Positions 31,556 to 44,185 are shown, numbered from the stretch's first letter. The stretch is 64,000 nucleotides of DNA from Dryococelus australis (GCA_029891345.1 CM056999.1:30500418-30564417); one strand, 5' to 3'. The notes: a model not told the origin generated them from the sequence alone. Numbers and translations: made by a program.

Positions 31556-32284
31556 CTCTAAGTTATTCATTAATTTTTCAATTTGTTAGGTTTTGAATGC
31601 TCTGAAAATAAATAAAATCTTTGAGTAAGGCATATTCTTATTCTGTCATATTTCTTTACAGCCCTCGGAGCCTTCGTTAATGTTCTGAATTTCAGTAGCC
31701 TCCTCCTTCCTGTATACTACCCCCTCCACATGAATACAAGATGGCAACACTATACTCACATGAACTTTAACTGAAATATGGGAGTTTTTTTTTTATTAAA
31801 TTGTGAATACATTGGCTTGAAACATCAACACACCAAAGCAGTAAAGCTCTTAAGGGCTAGGTCTATTATTTGACAGGCAGTTATTAGCATATTTGTTTGA
31901 TGATAGGTCACCCATTTACAAAGTATTAAGAATTTTATATATTTCTACAAAAAAATTTTTTTTAGTTTATTTACACAATTACATTTTTTAAAAATATTTT
32001 TTTAAATAATTTTTTAAAAATTTTAATTTTGACATTTTAAAATATTTGCGCACACATTTGATTACATCGATCCACCGCACAACAATTGGGTGATGTAGTT
32101 TATGTGTGTCTTATCCAAATATTTTTATGATTAAACATTACAATTATATGCTGGAAGTCATCCTGTCATTGAAAAAAAAAAGTTTTTTAATTAATTTTTT
32201 TATATTTGTTGTATGATTTTTATGCTCACAAAATGTTAAGTCTGTATCAGACTTGTTACTCTGAGTTCACCCTTCAACTTTACC
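31556..32284. other. AT-rich, no gene
   Basis: Very AT-rich with A and T runs. Nothing supported. Confidence 0.6.
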
Positions 32285-32489
32285 TTAAAAAGTTTTACCA
32301 GCAAAGGTCTCAAAATAATGCATGAAATACTCAAGAAAAGAAGTGTAAAGGTGGAAGTCTAGTTGATAACCACACTGACAGAGTGCATCCAGTAGTTTGT
32401 CAGCAGCCAGCTTGATCTGCAGACGAGCTACATACACGGCAAGCAGGCTGTGTTCCTGTAGGAGTGGAAGTGTAGCTACACAAATGTCA
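32285..32489 (-). CDS. Possible terminal exon of an unidentified gene
   Basis: About 66 codons beginning DICVATLPLLQEHSLLAVYV and ending ...FETFAGKTF then TAA at 32285. The minus strand reads ATTATTACATGTGCAG just before it, a plausible splice acceptor. The residue pattern looks like amphipathic helices of an ordinary globular protein, not a transposon. I cannot name it, and no upstream exon could be linked. Confidence 0.3.
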
Positions 32490-32589
32490 CTGCACATGTA
32501 ATAATTGGTAGAAGAAAAATAAAGGGATGTGTGCTTAATAAGTATTAGGTATAAGTAGAAGCAAATGCTTGATTCTATATGCATAACCT

Positions 32590-34390
32590 TTTACTTTTAC
32601 AGTGGACTCTTGAGGCACTGAAAAGGCATGTACCAATAAACCATATCCACAGTTAATTTTCAGTGGTCCCATAAAATTCCCATATAAATTCAAGTTCAAG
32701 GCCCTATCTGCTACCTTTCCACCACCAATGTGGCAGCACAGCCCACAGTAAAAATTCAAGAACAAAGACATTGACAGTTTTCTAACCGAGTCGGCTGTCT
32801 CTCTTTTTAAACATCTACCTTAAAAGTTCTACCAGACCAAATAGGGTTTCAACCCAATCCAAATTCACACTGCCAGAAGATCGGAAGACATAAGTAGATG
32901 CCCCGGCCCAAAACTCAGAATTAAAATATTAAAATTTCCAACCTAAAACTACAGAAACCTCTTTTTTTTTTATCAGAGGAGGGAGATGTTGAAATGGCAT
33001 AGATGGGCATTAGTTTGGCAGCCTGCATGAACATGCCATCACTCACAAGATTGTAACCAGGCCAGTTGTGGGTAGCAGATTGCAGCAATTGAACTCTATA
33101 ACCCAAAACTCTGTTTTGAAAAACCAGCAAGAATCTCCTGTGCCAGACCGAGAACTAGGCCACAAGTGTGTGATGTCCCAATGACATAGGGCACCGCAAC
33201 ACCTTGCATAGGGTCTCTTCTCGCATGACATCAGCCAAGAAAGATGGACCACTTAGCCACCAAGAAGCCTGATGTGCTGACCATATATCCTCCTCCTATA
33301 ACGTCATCAGTCTTCTGCATCAAATTTAAGTTGAGACTCTCTGCAACCAGCACACACACTTTTAAAAGAAACATGTGGCTCATCTATAAATATTGGCATA
33401 GTATTAACATATAACTATTATATAACATAAGACTTCTTTGAATAAATCAATAGGTAGCTCCTCTGTAATTGTTACATATTTCTAACTGAAATACCTAATT
33501 AAATTTTCCTTATAATACTCTATCTTTTATTTTAAATTAACCTGAGTCATTCATGCCATCAACTCACCCTCAATTAATTGAACACACAAGCACGCACATT
33601 TTATAAATATCCATATAACTACACATTTATAATACACACACCTATATAAAGTAAATTAGAACAATTTGTTACAATGTTTTTCATGAAATTTTTAGGTGTG
33701 TACATATTAAAACTGAACTAAAATTATTGAAAACTATGCCTACAATTCAATTACAGAATGACAGCATAATACAGGATTATTCAGCTAAGATGTTCACCCA
33801 TATATCTTCTGAACAGCTGAAGGTATCAAAATTTTGATGTCTAATTCGTAAATGACACTATGGGGCTCATAAGACACTATATATGTCTGTTCCGAGATGT
33901 AATCAATTACTGAGATAATATCACCTTTGGTTTTCAAGTGGGAATACATAGCCCCATTTCTCCCAATAGCATTACATGTTATTAAGCTGCAAGTTCAGTG
34001 ACATGATTATTTTGAAAATCTTACGAGTGCTATTTGAAATATAAGGGGACTTTCATAGGTGTATGCATTTGGCTGCAGCTGTGGCAGGGAAGGTTGCATC
34101 ATCTGCTTGGATGTCCAGTGGAGTGTTTCTACACAGATGATACACTAGTGATACAGTAATACAGGTATCGAATGCACGTGGAAGGTTGTTTGTACAAGTG
34201 TACATATTGCTCACCGAAATTTGCAGCAAGTTTGAGGTACTTGTTTTATCCATAACCAACAAAAAGTTTTGTATGGGTCAGTTATGACCCTAGCTAGATT
34301 AAATGTAACTTTAATTGATCTTTCCAATTATCGACTACCAATCTATTTCCTTGAGATTTTAGTAAACGTGAGCTGGTGATACTGAGCTCC
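32590..34390. other. No supported gene
   Basis: Several 60-80 codon frames on the minus strand (32535-33252) overlap one another with no recognisable domain. GGGTCAgttaTGACCC at about 34275-34290 is a palindrome of the type found near piggyBac-like ends and lies about 230 bases before the transposase relic. Confidence 0.45.
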
Positions 34391-34513
34391 GTTGTTCTTG
34401 GAAGCGAACTTTGATATTCAACTTTTATTGTTAGCTAACCTTCCTGTTTTATGTTGTGTGCATATTGTGTTTCACTGCAATTCTATTATAAATGATATAA
34501 CTTTTGCTCCTGG

Positions 34514-35553
34514 CTACAGTGTAGAACAAGCTGTGAAAGACTTATTTCATAACAGCAGTGATTCAGATGGTAGTAATGCTGCTGATGATGATGGAACAGA
34601 AAGACAGATTAAACAAAATGATGAAATTTGTCTGAATGAACTTGAACTGCAAGAAAATATTTTGGAGGAAAATGAGGATGATGAAAAAAAAAAAAGACGA
34701 AGAGAAAAAACTGGTAAGCAAATGTAGAAATATTGGGTGCAGTACTAAAGAACCAACAGTTTGTAAGTTACCATCTTGCAACATACAACAATTTGTATCA
34801 GGTATTCTTAATACAGTTGTAGTTAACTCGGCTACTGATTACTTCAAACATTTGATTACTGATGAAATGTTAGATATTATAGTTCGGTACACAAATCAAC
34901 GAGGAAATGAACTGAAAATATGTGGAAAACTACTTGAAAGGAGTGATATAGACAGGCGTGAGCTAATTTCATTTTTAGGTTTGCTGATAATGTATGGTGT
35001 ACAAAAGGGTCCTGGAAAACATTTCGAAGGATTTTGGTGGTCTGAATATGGCATTCCTCTTTTCTGTGGTACTATGTCACAGGTACGATTTCAGGGATTT
35101 TTGCGTTCCCTTCTTTTTGATAATTGCAACACAAGACTTGTAAGATAAGAAAGGACTGGAAATAAGGCTGAAGCTATACAAGAAATATTTTTTTTGTTTG
35201 TTGTACAGCGTAAAACAATTTATACCTTCCAGCAACATTACTGTATATGAACATCTTTGTTTATACAGAAGTCATATAGTTTCAAGATCTACATTCCTTC
35301 CAAGCCAGGCAAGTATGGCATCAAAATTTGGTGTGCAATAGACTGTGAACATGGTTATCTAGTAAAGCTTCAGATTTACACTCGGAAAAGAGGTGATGCG
35401 AGGGAAGTGAATCAAGGCAAGAGAATGGTCCTAAATTTAGTGCAGCATCTGGCTCAGAGTAGAAAGAAAATTACAACTGACAACTTTTTCACGAGCCTTT
35501 ATCTAAGTCAAGAACTGTTGAAAATGAACAGAACTCTCGCAGGCACTGTGTGA
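34514..35553 (+). pseudogene. piggyBac transposase (DDE_Tnp_1_7) relic
   Basis: The acidic N-terminus (VEQAVKDLFHNSSDSDG) is followed by a frameshift in a 12-A run at about 34685. Next come DYFKHLITDEMLDIIVRYTN (about 34840) and LISFLGLLIMYGVQKG (about 34965), then stops near 35145. The core resumes with IPSKPGKYGIKIWCAIDCEH (about 35292) and KITTDNFFTSLYLSQELL (about 35470), ending at a stop at 35553. The first catalytic Asp site reads TVYE instead of TVDE; the second Asp (TTDNF) is kept; the third is lost because the frame ends early. The C-terminal Cys-rich finger is absent. Flanking TTAA was not assigned. Confidence 0.9.
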
Positions 35554-35653
35554 GTGTGTGTGTTTCATAATCTCAACCCGTTTTGATAAACCAAATTTTC
35601 TTTTGATTAATCCTTGGACTGAATTTAGAAAGTTAGTTTAACTTGTTAAGCCT

Positions 35654-35671
35654 ATCAGTACCGGTACTGAT
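35654..35671. repeat. Perfect 18-bp palindrome
   Basis: ATCAGTACCGGTACTGAT, about 100 bases after the piggyBac relic. It may be a remnant of that element's right end, since internal palindromes are common there. Confidence 0.85.
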
Positions 35672-37719
35672 TTAGTTCATTTATGTACTACAAGTTGAAT
35701 TCCAGTTTCACAAAAAAAAATTCAGGGCTTCCTGAATTGTGGTGCCGCTACAACCTCATTCCACAGCCATCAAAAAAAGTTGAAAACAGCTACATTCTGG
35801 CCGCAAGAGCTAGCCAACCTTCGGGGTGAAGCTACAACATGGCTGGAATGTGGAGTGCCTTGTACAGGCACGTTCACTGCTCTGAAGGACAATATTCAAA
35901 CAAATAAGAAACGTAAGCTAACCAAAACTCACTTTAAAACGTTGCCTGATAAATAAAGAATAAAAAGAAAACTTACCTAGGGCAATAATAGAAGATTATC
36001 ACATAATTTTAAAAGCTAATTTCACCAGCAAGAGAAAAATGCAAGTCACATATTAATTGTGATGAGAGCAGAGGAAGGAGACAGCATCAGTACCACTTAA
36101 CAACATACATTCTTCTGTAATTACCCATTAGTGTAATTAACAGAAAATAGTAGGACCTTATGCTTTTGCATGTTAAAGGAAATTAACTAACAATAGTTAC
36201 AAAGCATTAATGGAAAAGATGAGTATTCCTAGGAGCTAGACATTTGACTAAGAGAAAATAAACTGTCCATGACTCATCACGTAACATTTAAATTGCGCCG
36301 TAAGAATTTCAGATGACTACTCCAACCAAATAAAATAAAACATACTAGCCTGTACGGCAGAGACCTTCATTACTAATCAACTCCTAAATCAGCCTGATTA
36401 TGACTGATAAATGTTTAGAATCTGTACCTATCAGTACAACAGTATATATTAAATTAATTAAACGCACAAATCAAATCAGCTAGTTATGATGTAGAATATT
36501 ATAAGGCATACTAATTAGTACAATAGAACAACAAGACAGTTGCAAAAAATTATTTTTTATTAAATGAGGAAATGGACGATCATTGATATTTCTCATACAA
36601 CACTGAGAGATAACGGAACATTTAACAACTTTACCTTCTGCTGTCATATGTTGCTGATAAAAATTCCATAATATCATTCTAAAATCATTAAAATTGACCT
36701 CTGATACTCATGCCACAAAACACAAATTCATGAGCAAATGTATCTTGATAAAACAATTTATAAATCATATTGCTTGAAATTATAATATTATTTTAATGCC
36801 TGTAGCTAATTCTGTTCATGAGCACACATTGTCGTAATCCTGGTACGACTGGTAATAGTCCGAGTAAGGAAATATGTTTGTATTAAATGTTAATATTGTA
36901 ACACACATTGTTTTGCAACATCCCATGTAAAATATTTTATCAATTGTAAAATAAAATATAGCAGACTAGTTCAAGATCCAACTCACAAAGTTAATTTTAC
37001 TTAAATTGCAGCAAAAAGTCATCAGATTAACGAAGGATGATAAGAAATTCGCATCACACATTTGTTCGACCTTATTTGGATCTGAAGCGGGGCTGGCTGC
37101 GACATCTTCCAGTCCTCGTAGGAATAATAATTTCCACAGTTTTTACCAAAATAACTCTGTACATGTCGTCCTTGAACTGGGGTACGTCTCTGCAGACATC
37201 TCAAACCTGGCCAGCTGCATTGACCTCTGCGAAAATCGCCATGGGTTAGCAGCACAAAATCCTGGTGCGACCATCTTAAATGACTCTGGGATACGAATCC
37301 TTTACAGGCGGCTTCGAATAGTACGCCCTCGTCTTACAAAGAAAATGAAATCATTGTCATGTCCCGTGACGTCAATTGCTTAGATAAAACTGGATAAACT
37401 CACTTCTTCTTTTGCTAGCAAAAACATATTCATACAAAGGAAGTTAAGAGTAAATTTAAGGCATATTCCAAAACTGGGTGGTTATTAAAGATTATGATCC
37501 AGCGCTCAATTTCAATAGGAAATAAGATCATAAATATGTAATGAAATTTTAAAACGCATATTACATAAATTAATACATTTCATTATGATGTACACAACAG
37601 ACAAAATAATAAGCAAACATAAATATTACTTTTCTGGAGGGGCTCCAAATTAATGAAAACATAAATAGTGTAATGTAAATAAACAACAGTCTGTGCTTTA
37701 CCACAGCACTGATCACTGA
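35672..37719. other. No supported gene
   Basis: A short block at 35730-35880 has two related phrases (GGTGCCGCTACAAC and GGTGAAGCTACAAC). A 125-codon plus frame (37006-37383) has no domain and is overlapped by two other frames of similar length. No gene called. Confidence 0.5.
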
Positions 37720-38290
37720 AACATCACTTTCAACTTTCTTAAAACATCTTTTATCTGCATCACTTTTGAGTTCCATAACTTCAAATTCATTCCCCATTAT
37801 ATAAGGACCGTCACTGCATGCTGAAATGATGTGCCATTCCATTTTTCCCCTTTAAAAGAAGCTAAGAGAAGGTCTCCTACCTTGATATCTTGAGGACAGA
37901 CATGTTCTAGCTCAATTAAATCTTCAGCCTGAGGTTCAAGTACACCCACATCTTGCATGGAATCGTCATCCTGTAGACAGCGATGAGCTTCCAGATCCGA
38001 TTCTTCACTATCAGTTTCTTGCACTGAAGAAATCTTACACCCACCCTTCTTCCTTGCTCTCATAACCCCAGCAACAAACTAGTCCGACGTATCCTCCTTT
38101 GCTCCAGAATCTAGATGCTTGTGTGATTTTGTTTCACTTTCTGTTCTCTTCATTTTTCTCAGTAGCAATTCTTCAAAAGAAATAGATGGAGATAATTCCT
38201 GTGGACTTCTTTTCAAGGTTATTGAAACTGTTGGAGAGTTATGTCGAAACAGGTCTTGATGCAGAAATAGGCCTAGGTGTTGAGCAACAT
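37720..38290 (-). pseudogene. C-terminal part of a Tigger-type transposase
   Basis: Minus-strand fragments in family order: SPTVSITLKRSPQELSPSIS (about 38225-38170), an acidic stretch (QETDSEESDLEAHRC, about 38010), VGDLLLASFKGEKW (about 37880) and NEFEVMELKSDADKRCF (about 37780). The pattern 'VGDfVLV.F..kk' followed by 'yeV..L' is the C-terminal tail of insect CENP-B/Tigger (DDE_1) transposases. The catalytic domain is missing here but occurs, in the same orientation, at 41030-42200. Confidence 0.55.
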
Positions 38291-40464
38291 GTAGAGGTTG
38301 TAGTGAAGGAAATTATTCATTTATTTATAATATTTAAATAGAACATTTGGTTAATTCCATTTTTCTTTTGCAAGTGAGTGTAATATTTTATTTTTCTTTG
38401 GTGCCACATGGAATAGGAATATCTTATATGTTTTTGAAGTTGTGGCAGTGTTCAAACGTTTATTTTTAGTGCATTTGATTTTTTTGAAGTCGCAGTGAGC
38501 TTTCGTTAGCTTTGTAGATAAAAGTTTTTACTGCATTCATAAGCATATTTTGTTCCAGGAGGTTGATAAGGTTAGCTGCAACGCAGTTTGATATGGCCAA
38601 TGGAAGGATTTTGTTACATGTATACCGATATTTGGCATGTGGCGTGAGGAGGCACGTGTCAATGTGAGCATCGAGTGCCAGCTACCCGCTAGCAAACGAC
38701 TACAAGAAAGTGAAGAAGACTCACTGAGCGGAACAAATTTAACCCACAGCAGCAAGCACCCGTGACCTCAACTTCTTTGTATTTTAACTTCCAAGTACTT
38801 TCGGCAGACAAACTTTTTCTACAAAATTACTTCCGCTGGTGCGGGAGGTCATGAAGGTGTAAGGAGGGATATATTTTTTCCTTCATGCCATTGTAAATTT
38901 ATCTCTCAATGCGAGTTTTCAAGTGGCATCACTAATTAAATGACTACTGCAGCGCAGTTCTGTTTCGTTTTGTCTCATGAACTAACTGTTCATGACTCTG
39001 GATTTTGAAGATTGTGAACCTGTGATTGGAAATTTTAAATAAAAAGGAAGTAATGCAAGACTTGAAATTTTTTTTTCTACTTTCAATATGGTGCCTTTGA
39101 AGTATCATGTCTAGACTGACTGAACCTGAATTGTGATGTCCAGTCATTTTAACAGCTACCACGTAACAAGGTTGAGGGTTCTTGATCTGGTTCAGTTTGC
39201 TGACACAGGCCTACCTTTGTAAGCCAAACATGTTTGTGTGTTTACAGGGTCACATGTTGGGAACTGCTACAGCTTGCAATGGATGCAGAGGATTCTTGCA
39301 ATTGTTCATTATAGCGGTTTGCTAAAGCAAACTCATTATTTTTATTTAGAGTATATTAACCTGCAATATTTGTTTTGAACACTATTCTTTTTGGTAATTT
39401 ACATTTTAATGTAATAGTAATTTCAGCCCCTACAGTTTATTTTCAGTAATTTTCTATTAGTCACTAAATATTTATATTGTAAACCACCCACCCATCCATT
39501 GTATTTTATTTTTACTTATGACTATGGTATTATGTATTTTAACCTAGAAATCTTAAATAGTGAATTCATATATCATTTTCATTTTTCTAAATTAATTTTA
39601 TTTGTAAAGAGTAATTAACTGTTTTTACTTTTGTTTTAATTGTATTTTATTTTTTAGTTATTTTCTTTTTCGCTTCACCGGAAGTAGGTTTTACTTTTTT
39701 TGCCTAGGATAGAGATATTTGCTGGAAGTACATAGTTTGTTTCTGGGAGGGACCTTCAAATTTACGGCAGAAATATTTTTGACGGGATTTTTATCTACTC
39801 AACCTCCCCGGTGCCATCCTAAGATAGATAATATTTCTTGGTCCCAGAAGTTACAGTTTAGGTGTGAGAACCCGGTCACACAAGAAGAGGGCAGAGGTTC
39901 GTAAGCCTAAGGATTACTTTTGTAGTTGTTCCAGTCAGCTTGTAACACTGCGCCGCTTAGCACCAGGTGCTATTTTGTGCGTAAGAATACGCATCTCCAG
40001 CCAGGTGACGCTAACTCTTTATTTGAGCTGAAGGGGCTCAGCCATGTCATTTGGGGCATTATTTTGTTAAACAACAATAGTAACTTTTTAAATAATAAGG
40101 TTTTTTTTTAGAATATTTGGATTTTGATTTTATATGTAGTTATAACAAACAAGAGATCTGCCGCTCTAAGGATTGAGCTAGTGCTGGGGCAGAATATTAA
40201 ATGGACCCTGAGGAATTATTTATATTGAGAATGAATGAGAAGAGAGAGTGGGAGATTTTTAGTAGGAGAAAACCTAACATTTTGTGAATATTAAACATTT
40301 GAAAAATTAAAATTTAATTTGTCTTTTGGGAGCAAGTTTAACTATATGAGGCAAAATTTAATTAAAGTATTCTGATGTAACTTTTCAGTAAGTACTAATT
40401 AAAGTGAAGCAACATTAATCTAGCATTTTAAATATTTTCTTTTATCTTAAATTACGTTTATTAT
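38291..40464. other. Inserted stretch, no gene recognised
   Basis: Lies between the two halves of a Tigger-type transposase, so probably inserted. No frames with domains. It includes GC-richer pieces at 38580-38760 and 39720-40030 and otherwise AT-rich sequence. Confidence 0.4.
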
Positions 40465-40762
40465 TGTAAGGATGGTGGTGACGAAGTAATTATACTCCAG
40501 TTTACAATGATTTTAATTTTCTTTTCCACACACACTACTAACTTATTCTTTTCAGTCAACACATAAGTTTTGATTTTTCCAGTCAGAACTAAGTTATTTA
40601 CGTAAGAAGTAAAGAGAAATAACTACGGATATTGAAATAAATTGTTGCAGCAACACACATTGATTTTGTATTCTTTTCAGTATTTAATATATTTTCTACC
40701 ATCTTACTTACAATTGGGATTTCATTTTCTACAAAATAAAGTATTTATTTTCCATCCTTACA
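40465..40762. mobile_element. LTR of 298 bp (solo or 5' LTR)
   Basis: Begins TGTAAGGATGG and ends CCATCCTTACA, perfect 11-bp terminal inverted repeats with the canonical TG...CA. An AATAAA occurs at about 40735, near the 3' end as expected for R. Immediately after comes TGGTTGGTACCAGTG, which would serve as a primer-binding site if this were the 5' LTR. No matching second LTR or flanking target duplication was seen. Confidence 0.7.
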
Positions 40763-41029
40763 ATGGTTGGTACCAGTGAAGATAGCATGTACGTTTTGTT
40801 AAGCACAGCTAGCCAAGGATACAGCTACACTGCTTCGCACACCAAATGCTAAGAATAAAGGTTGTAATCTCCACAACAAATAAAGTGAAATAAAGCATTT
40901 CTCCCTACACCTCCTCACACAACATACACAAAACACACAAAAAATCTTTTTCTCTCACAACAAATCAACACATTATTAATTTGTTGTTCTACCCCCGGTC
41001 ATTGCACTGTTTCTTACCTTTTGCAGCCA

Positions 41030-42200
41030 GGTAGTCTATCTTCCATTGATTATGCTGTTGAGTCTAGAAACTGGATAAACATATCTGTTCACTGGAAAGA
41101 TCCCAGTAGATGCAAACCCAGATTTTATGTTTTCAGCAGTAAAAATTCATTCTTGCTCATTGCTCGCTTATTTTCTCTGTACCACGTTACCAGTGTCTCA
41201 TCCCATTTACACTTCAGACTATGAAAGCATGATTTGTCTAGGGGCAGCAGTATATCACTTGTGTGAGCTGGTGGCTTCAAGATAGTGACATTGTTTTTCT
41301 TTGCATGTTCAATTGTTCCAATATCTATGTGTGCCAGATGTCCATCTAATATCAATAACGGTGGTCAGTGAGGAATGATTTCACAGAATTTTATTAAAAA
41401 AATCCTGAAATATGTGTGCCGTCATCCAACCAGTTCCACTACAACTGTAAAATGTGCCTTGCAGGTCGTGTTTCCTTTTCCAAGTGGACCAGAAATTAGC
41501 GGCCTTGAAAACGGTTAGTGGAAGCAATGAACTGCCATTAACAGGAACACATGCTACGACTGCTGTGTTTTCACTAACATTACCTTCAGCAATTCTGAGG
41601 CCCTTCATTCCAACTGCAGTTCCATGCTTCACCAATGATGGATCCCAGGCAAAACATGTTTTGTCTAAATTATATATATATATATATATATGATCTGGCT
41701 TTTCATGTAGTCTTAAGTTCATTTACGATTTCTTCAAGTATATCATAGAATTCATATATTGTAAATGAATCACCGGTGGCTTGTTTCCTACTTTTTGAGG
41801 GTTAGCTTGTGATGGTTTCTGAAGTTCACAAACCACTGATCTCCTGGCCGACCATTTGTAAAGGGAACATCAAGATTGTTCTGGTAAATATACTCTTGCA
41901 CAATGTTCAACACCTCTTCTTTTCCCAATGCAAAGCCCCATTTTGCGAGCGATATTACGCCATTTGCTAGAACTTGCTCATTTTCAAAAGCAAAAACAGG
42001 TGGGAACCCAGGATTTATACAAATGGCCCATTCACATTTCTTAGAAATCTGTATAGGCGCATCTTCTCTATGTTTAATTCTCTTGCTACTCTCAAAATCA
42101 ATTTCCCTTCTGCTATTAAATCTTTAAGATTTGTCAAGAGTTTCTTTATTGTAGGTTTTGCGTGTCCCATTACTCTTGTAATTACACGCTATTTTAAGCG
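41030..42200 (-). pseudogene. Tigger/pogo-type transposase: HTH and DDE catalytic part
   Basis: Read from high to low coordinates. First is a Psq-type HTH region (KPTIKKLLTNLKDLIAEGK, about 42165). Next is the segment before the catalytic domain (GRPGDQWFVNF, about 41855). The catalytic core begins with NLDKTCFAWDPS (about 41660, in the position of the usual N-x-D-E-T; Glu replaced by Lys), then LLPLTVFKAANFWSTW (about 41510). A MILDGHLAH box follows (about 41350, second Asp), then ILKPPAHTSDILLPLDKSCF (about 41255, third Asp in PLD). Stops and frame changes occur near 42010, 41780 and 41360. A (TA)n microsatellite at about 41669-41692 lies just upstream of the catalytic core. Confidence 0.8.
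41669..41692. repeat. (TA)n microsatellite inside the transposase relic
   Basis: About 12 TA units. It encodes an artificial IYIYIY stretch in both directions. Confidence 0.9.
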
Positions 42201-42239
42201 CACACACACACAATATATGCACTTCCCTTTTCCTTAACA

Positions 42240-43160
42240 ATTGTGTTAATAACTAATGAAATAAAGTTACCAGACTGTTGATATCAGTCATGTCTGAAAC
42301 CTGTAACAAACACCAGCAAATATGTTACCAGCTTAGGAAAGCAAAATCAAGAAACTTATCATTCATCATAATTGCCAAAACACATTTTCAATAAAACAGG
42401 CTGCCAATCCATCTAAAAGAGGTACAAAAGAAATCTCTTTAGGAAATAACCATCTCCAAACCAACACATTTCAATCTATGTAGCATGTTATACATTATGC
42501 TAGCTTCTTTATCTTTGTTTCACAGCTCACAATAATCCCACACATGTGCCATAACTGCCTCCACACATGAAACGTAACCCCAAAACTTTTGGATGCTATA
42601 ACAACATATTTTTTTAACACTTTCAACATTTATTGCAGTGAAAACGTAGCCTAGCCTCTCAGAAATATGCTATTCTTTTCATAATTTCGATACCACCAAC
42701 CAGTTGTGTGCCCTACAAAGAAATATAGGTACCTGACAAGGAAAAAACTTCTTGTGTCCAAACCAACAGCGTTTCATACTTCCATTAACAATTCCCCCCT
42801 CCCCTCCCAAACAAAAACCTGACTACACTGCAGAGTTTTGCTACATAATGCACTAGCCTGCCTGAGTGCAGTCTAACTCATGGCAAGCACACGTTGAATA
42901 TTATGAGAAATTAGAGGATGTGGATGTAGTTTCGAATGATTAAATATTCTAGGAAATAATCTATTTTAACTGCAGTACTTAATTTGCCTCTGTCTCAACT
43001 ATAGGTAAGAAACTACTTTTTTGAATATAATATTTCTATCACTTCAAAAGGCAGACAATGGCCAAATAAAATTACAGTTTTGGGGATAGAATCTCCAAAT
43101 TCATGCAGTCATTCAGCTTGAGGGGATAAACTTCAGCTATCTTCTGGGTGAACTTAGAAC
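42240..43160. other. No supported gene
   Basis: AT-rich; no frame, repeat or signal that I can defend. Confidence 0.6.
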
Positions 43161-43169
43161 AATCAAACA

Positions 43170-43720
43170 CAAACTTGTTTCTTACACATGGCTGGCGAGG
43201 TGGGACGGGGTTGCCTAGCGACCAGCATGGTGTCCTCACGACGTCCCTCTCGTGGTTGACCAGTTGGAGTCTGTGTAGCGGTGGTTCGGGGAAGAGAGAA
43301 AGTATGTGTGATGGCTAGGACAATTTCTGCAATAAAGCAAGTTTCGCTCCTGCACACAGTATTGAGTTACTGTAACTTTGCAATCCTTCCCTACTTTGTT
43401 ACCTCTGCTGAGGTGCCACCAACACTACGAAGATTCTGCTGCAATAACAGTGGCAGGCAGCGTGTCCACAATACCACTGACCAACAAGGTGGTCCAGCTC
43501 AACAACAGCGTGAAAGGAGAGTAACAACAGCTCTCACGGGTAAAGAAGCTGATGGTACATCTGAGGGCGCAAACCAGTTCCTTCCCCTCATTGCCTCTGG
43601 GAGAGAACTTCATTCACTTGGGGCTGGTGTCATTCTACCCCGGGGCTGCTCCCTCACACCACCTCCGTCTGGACCTAGTCACCCCCCTTGAGCGCGAGTT
43701 GGCCTACTCAATTGTCTCGG
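43170..43720 (+). other. GC-rich block, possible LTR end plus leader
   Basis: GC-rich with AATAAA at 43331-43336 and TGAGGTGCCACCAACA at about 43408, similar in form to the primer-site-like words at 21.37 kb. A 136-codon plus frame (43281-43691), Gln/Arg- and Pro-rich, has no domain. It could be an LTR-retroelement remnant, and it leads straight into the 76-bp repeat. Confidence 0.3.
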
Positions 43721-43724
43721 GAAG

Positions 43725-44180
43725 CACACTTCCACAGGCAAGTACAAACACTGTACCAGGAAAACACAACGAAACTGTTGACGGACCAGGTTTGAACAAG
43801 CACACTTCCACAGGCAAGTACAAACACTGTACCAGGAAAACACAACGAAACTGTTGACGGACCAGGCTTGAACAAGCACACTTCCACAGGCAAGTACAAA
43901 CACTGTACCAGGAAAACACAACGAAACTGTTGACGGACCAGGTTTGAACAAGCACACTTCCACAGCAAGTACAAACACTGTACCAGGAAAACACAACGAA
44001 ACTGTTGACGGACCAGGTTTGAACAAACACACTTCCACAGGCAAGTACAAACACTGTACCAGGAAAACACAACGAAACTGTTGACGGACCAGGTTTGAAC
44101 AAGCACACTTCCACAGGCAAGTACAAACACTGTACCAGGAAAACACAACGAAAACTGTTGACGGACCAGGCTTGAACAAG
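43725..44180. repeat. 76-bp minisatellite, 6 copies
   Basis: Units start (CACACTTCC) at 43725, 43801, 43877, 43953, 44028 and 44104. Each carries ACCAGGAAAACACAACGAAA and CTGTTGACGGACCAGG. Copies differ by only a few bases (one single-base deletion in unit 4, one insertion in unit 6). The minus strand is open in all three frames through the array; because 76 is not a multiple of three, each frame cycles through the same three peptides. Confidence 0.95.
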
Positions 44181-44185
44181 GACAC

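Noticed and set aside
33043-33252. Minus-strand frame with Cys/Trp-rich peptide
   Set aside because: No known Cys spacing and another frame overlaps; insufficient support.
37006-37383. 125-codon plus frame
   Set aside because: No recognisable domain; two other frames of 70-77 codons overlap it on both strands.
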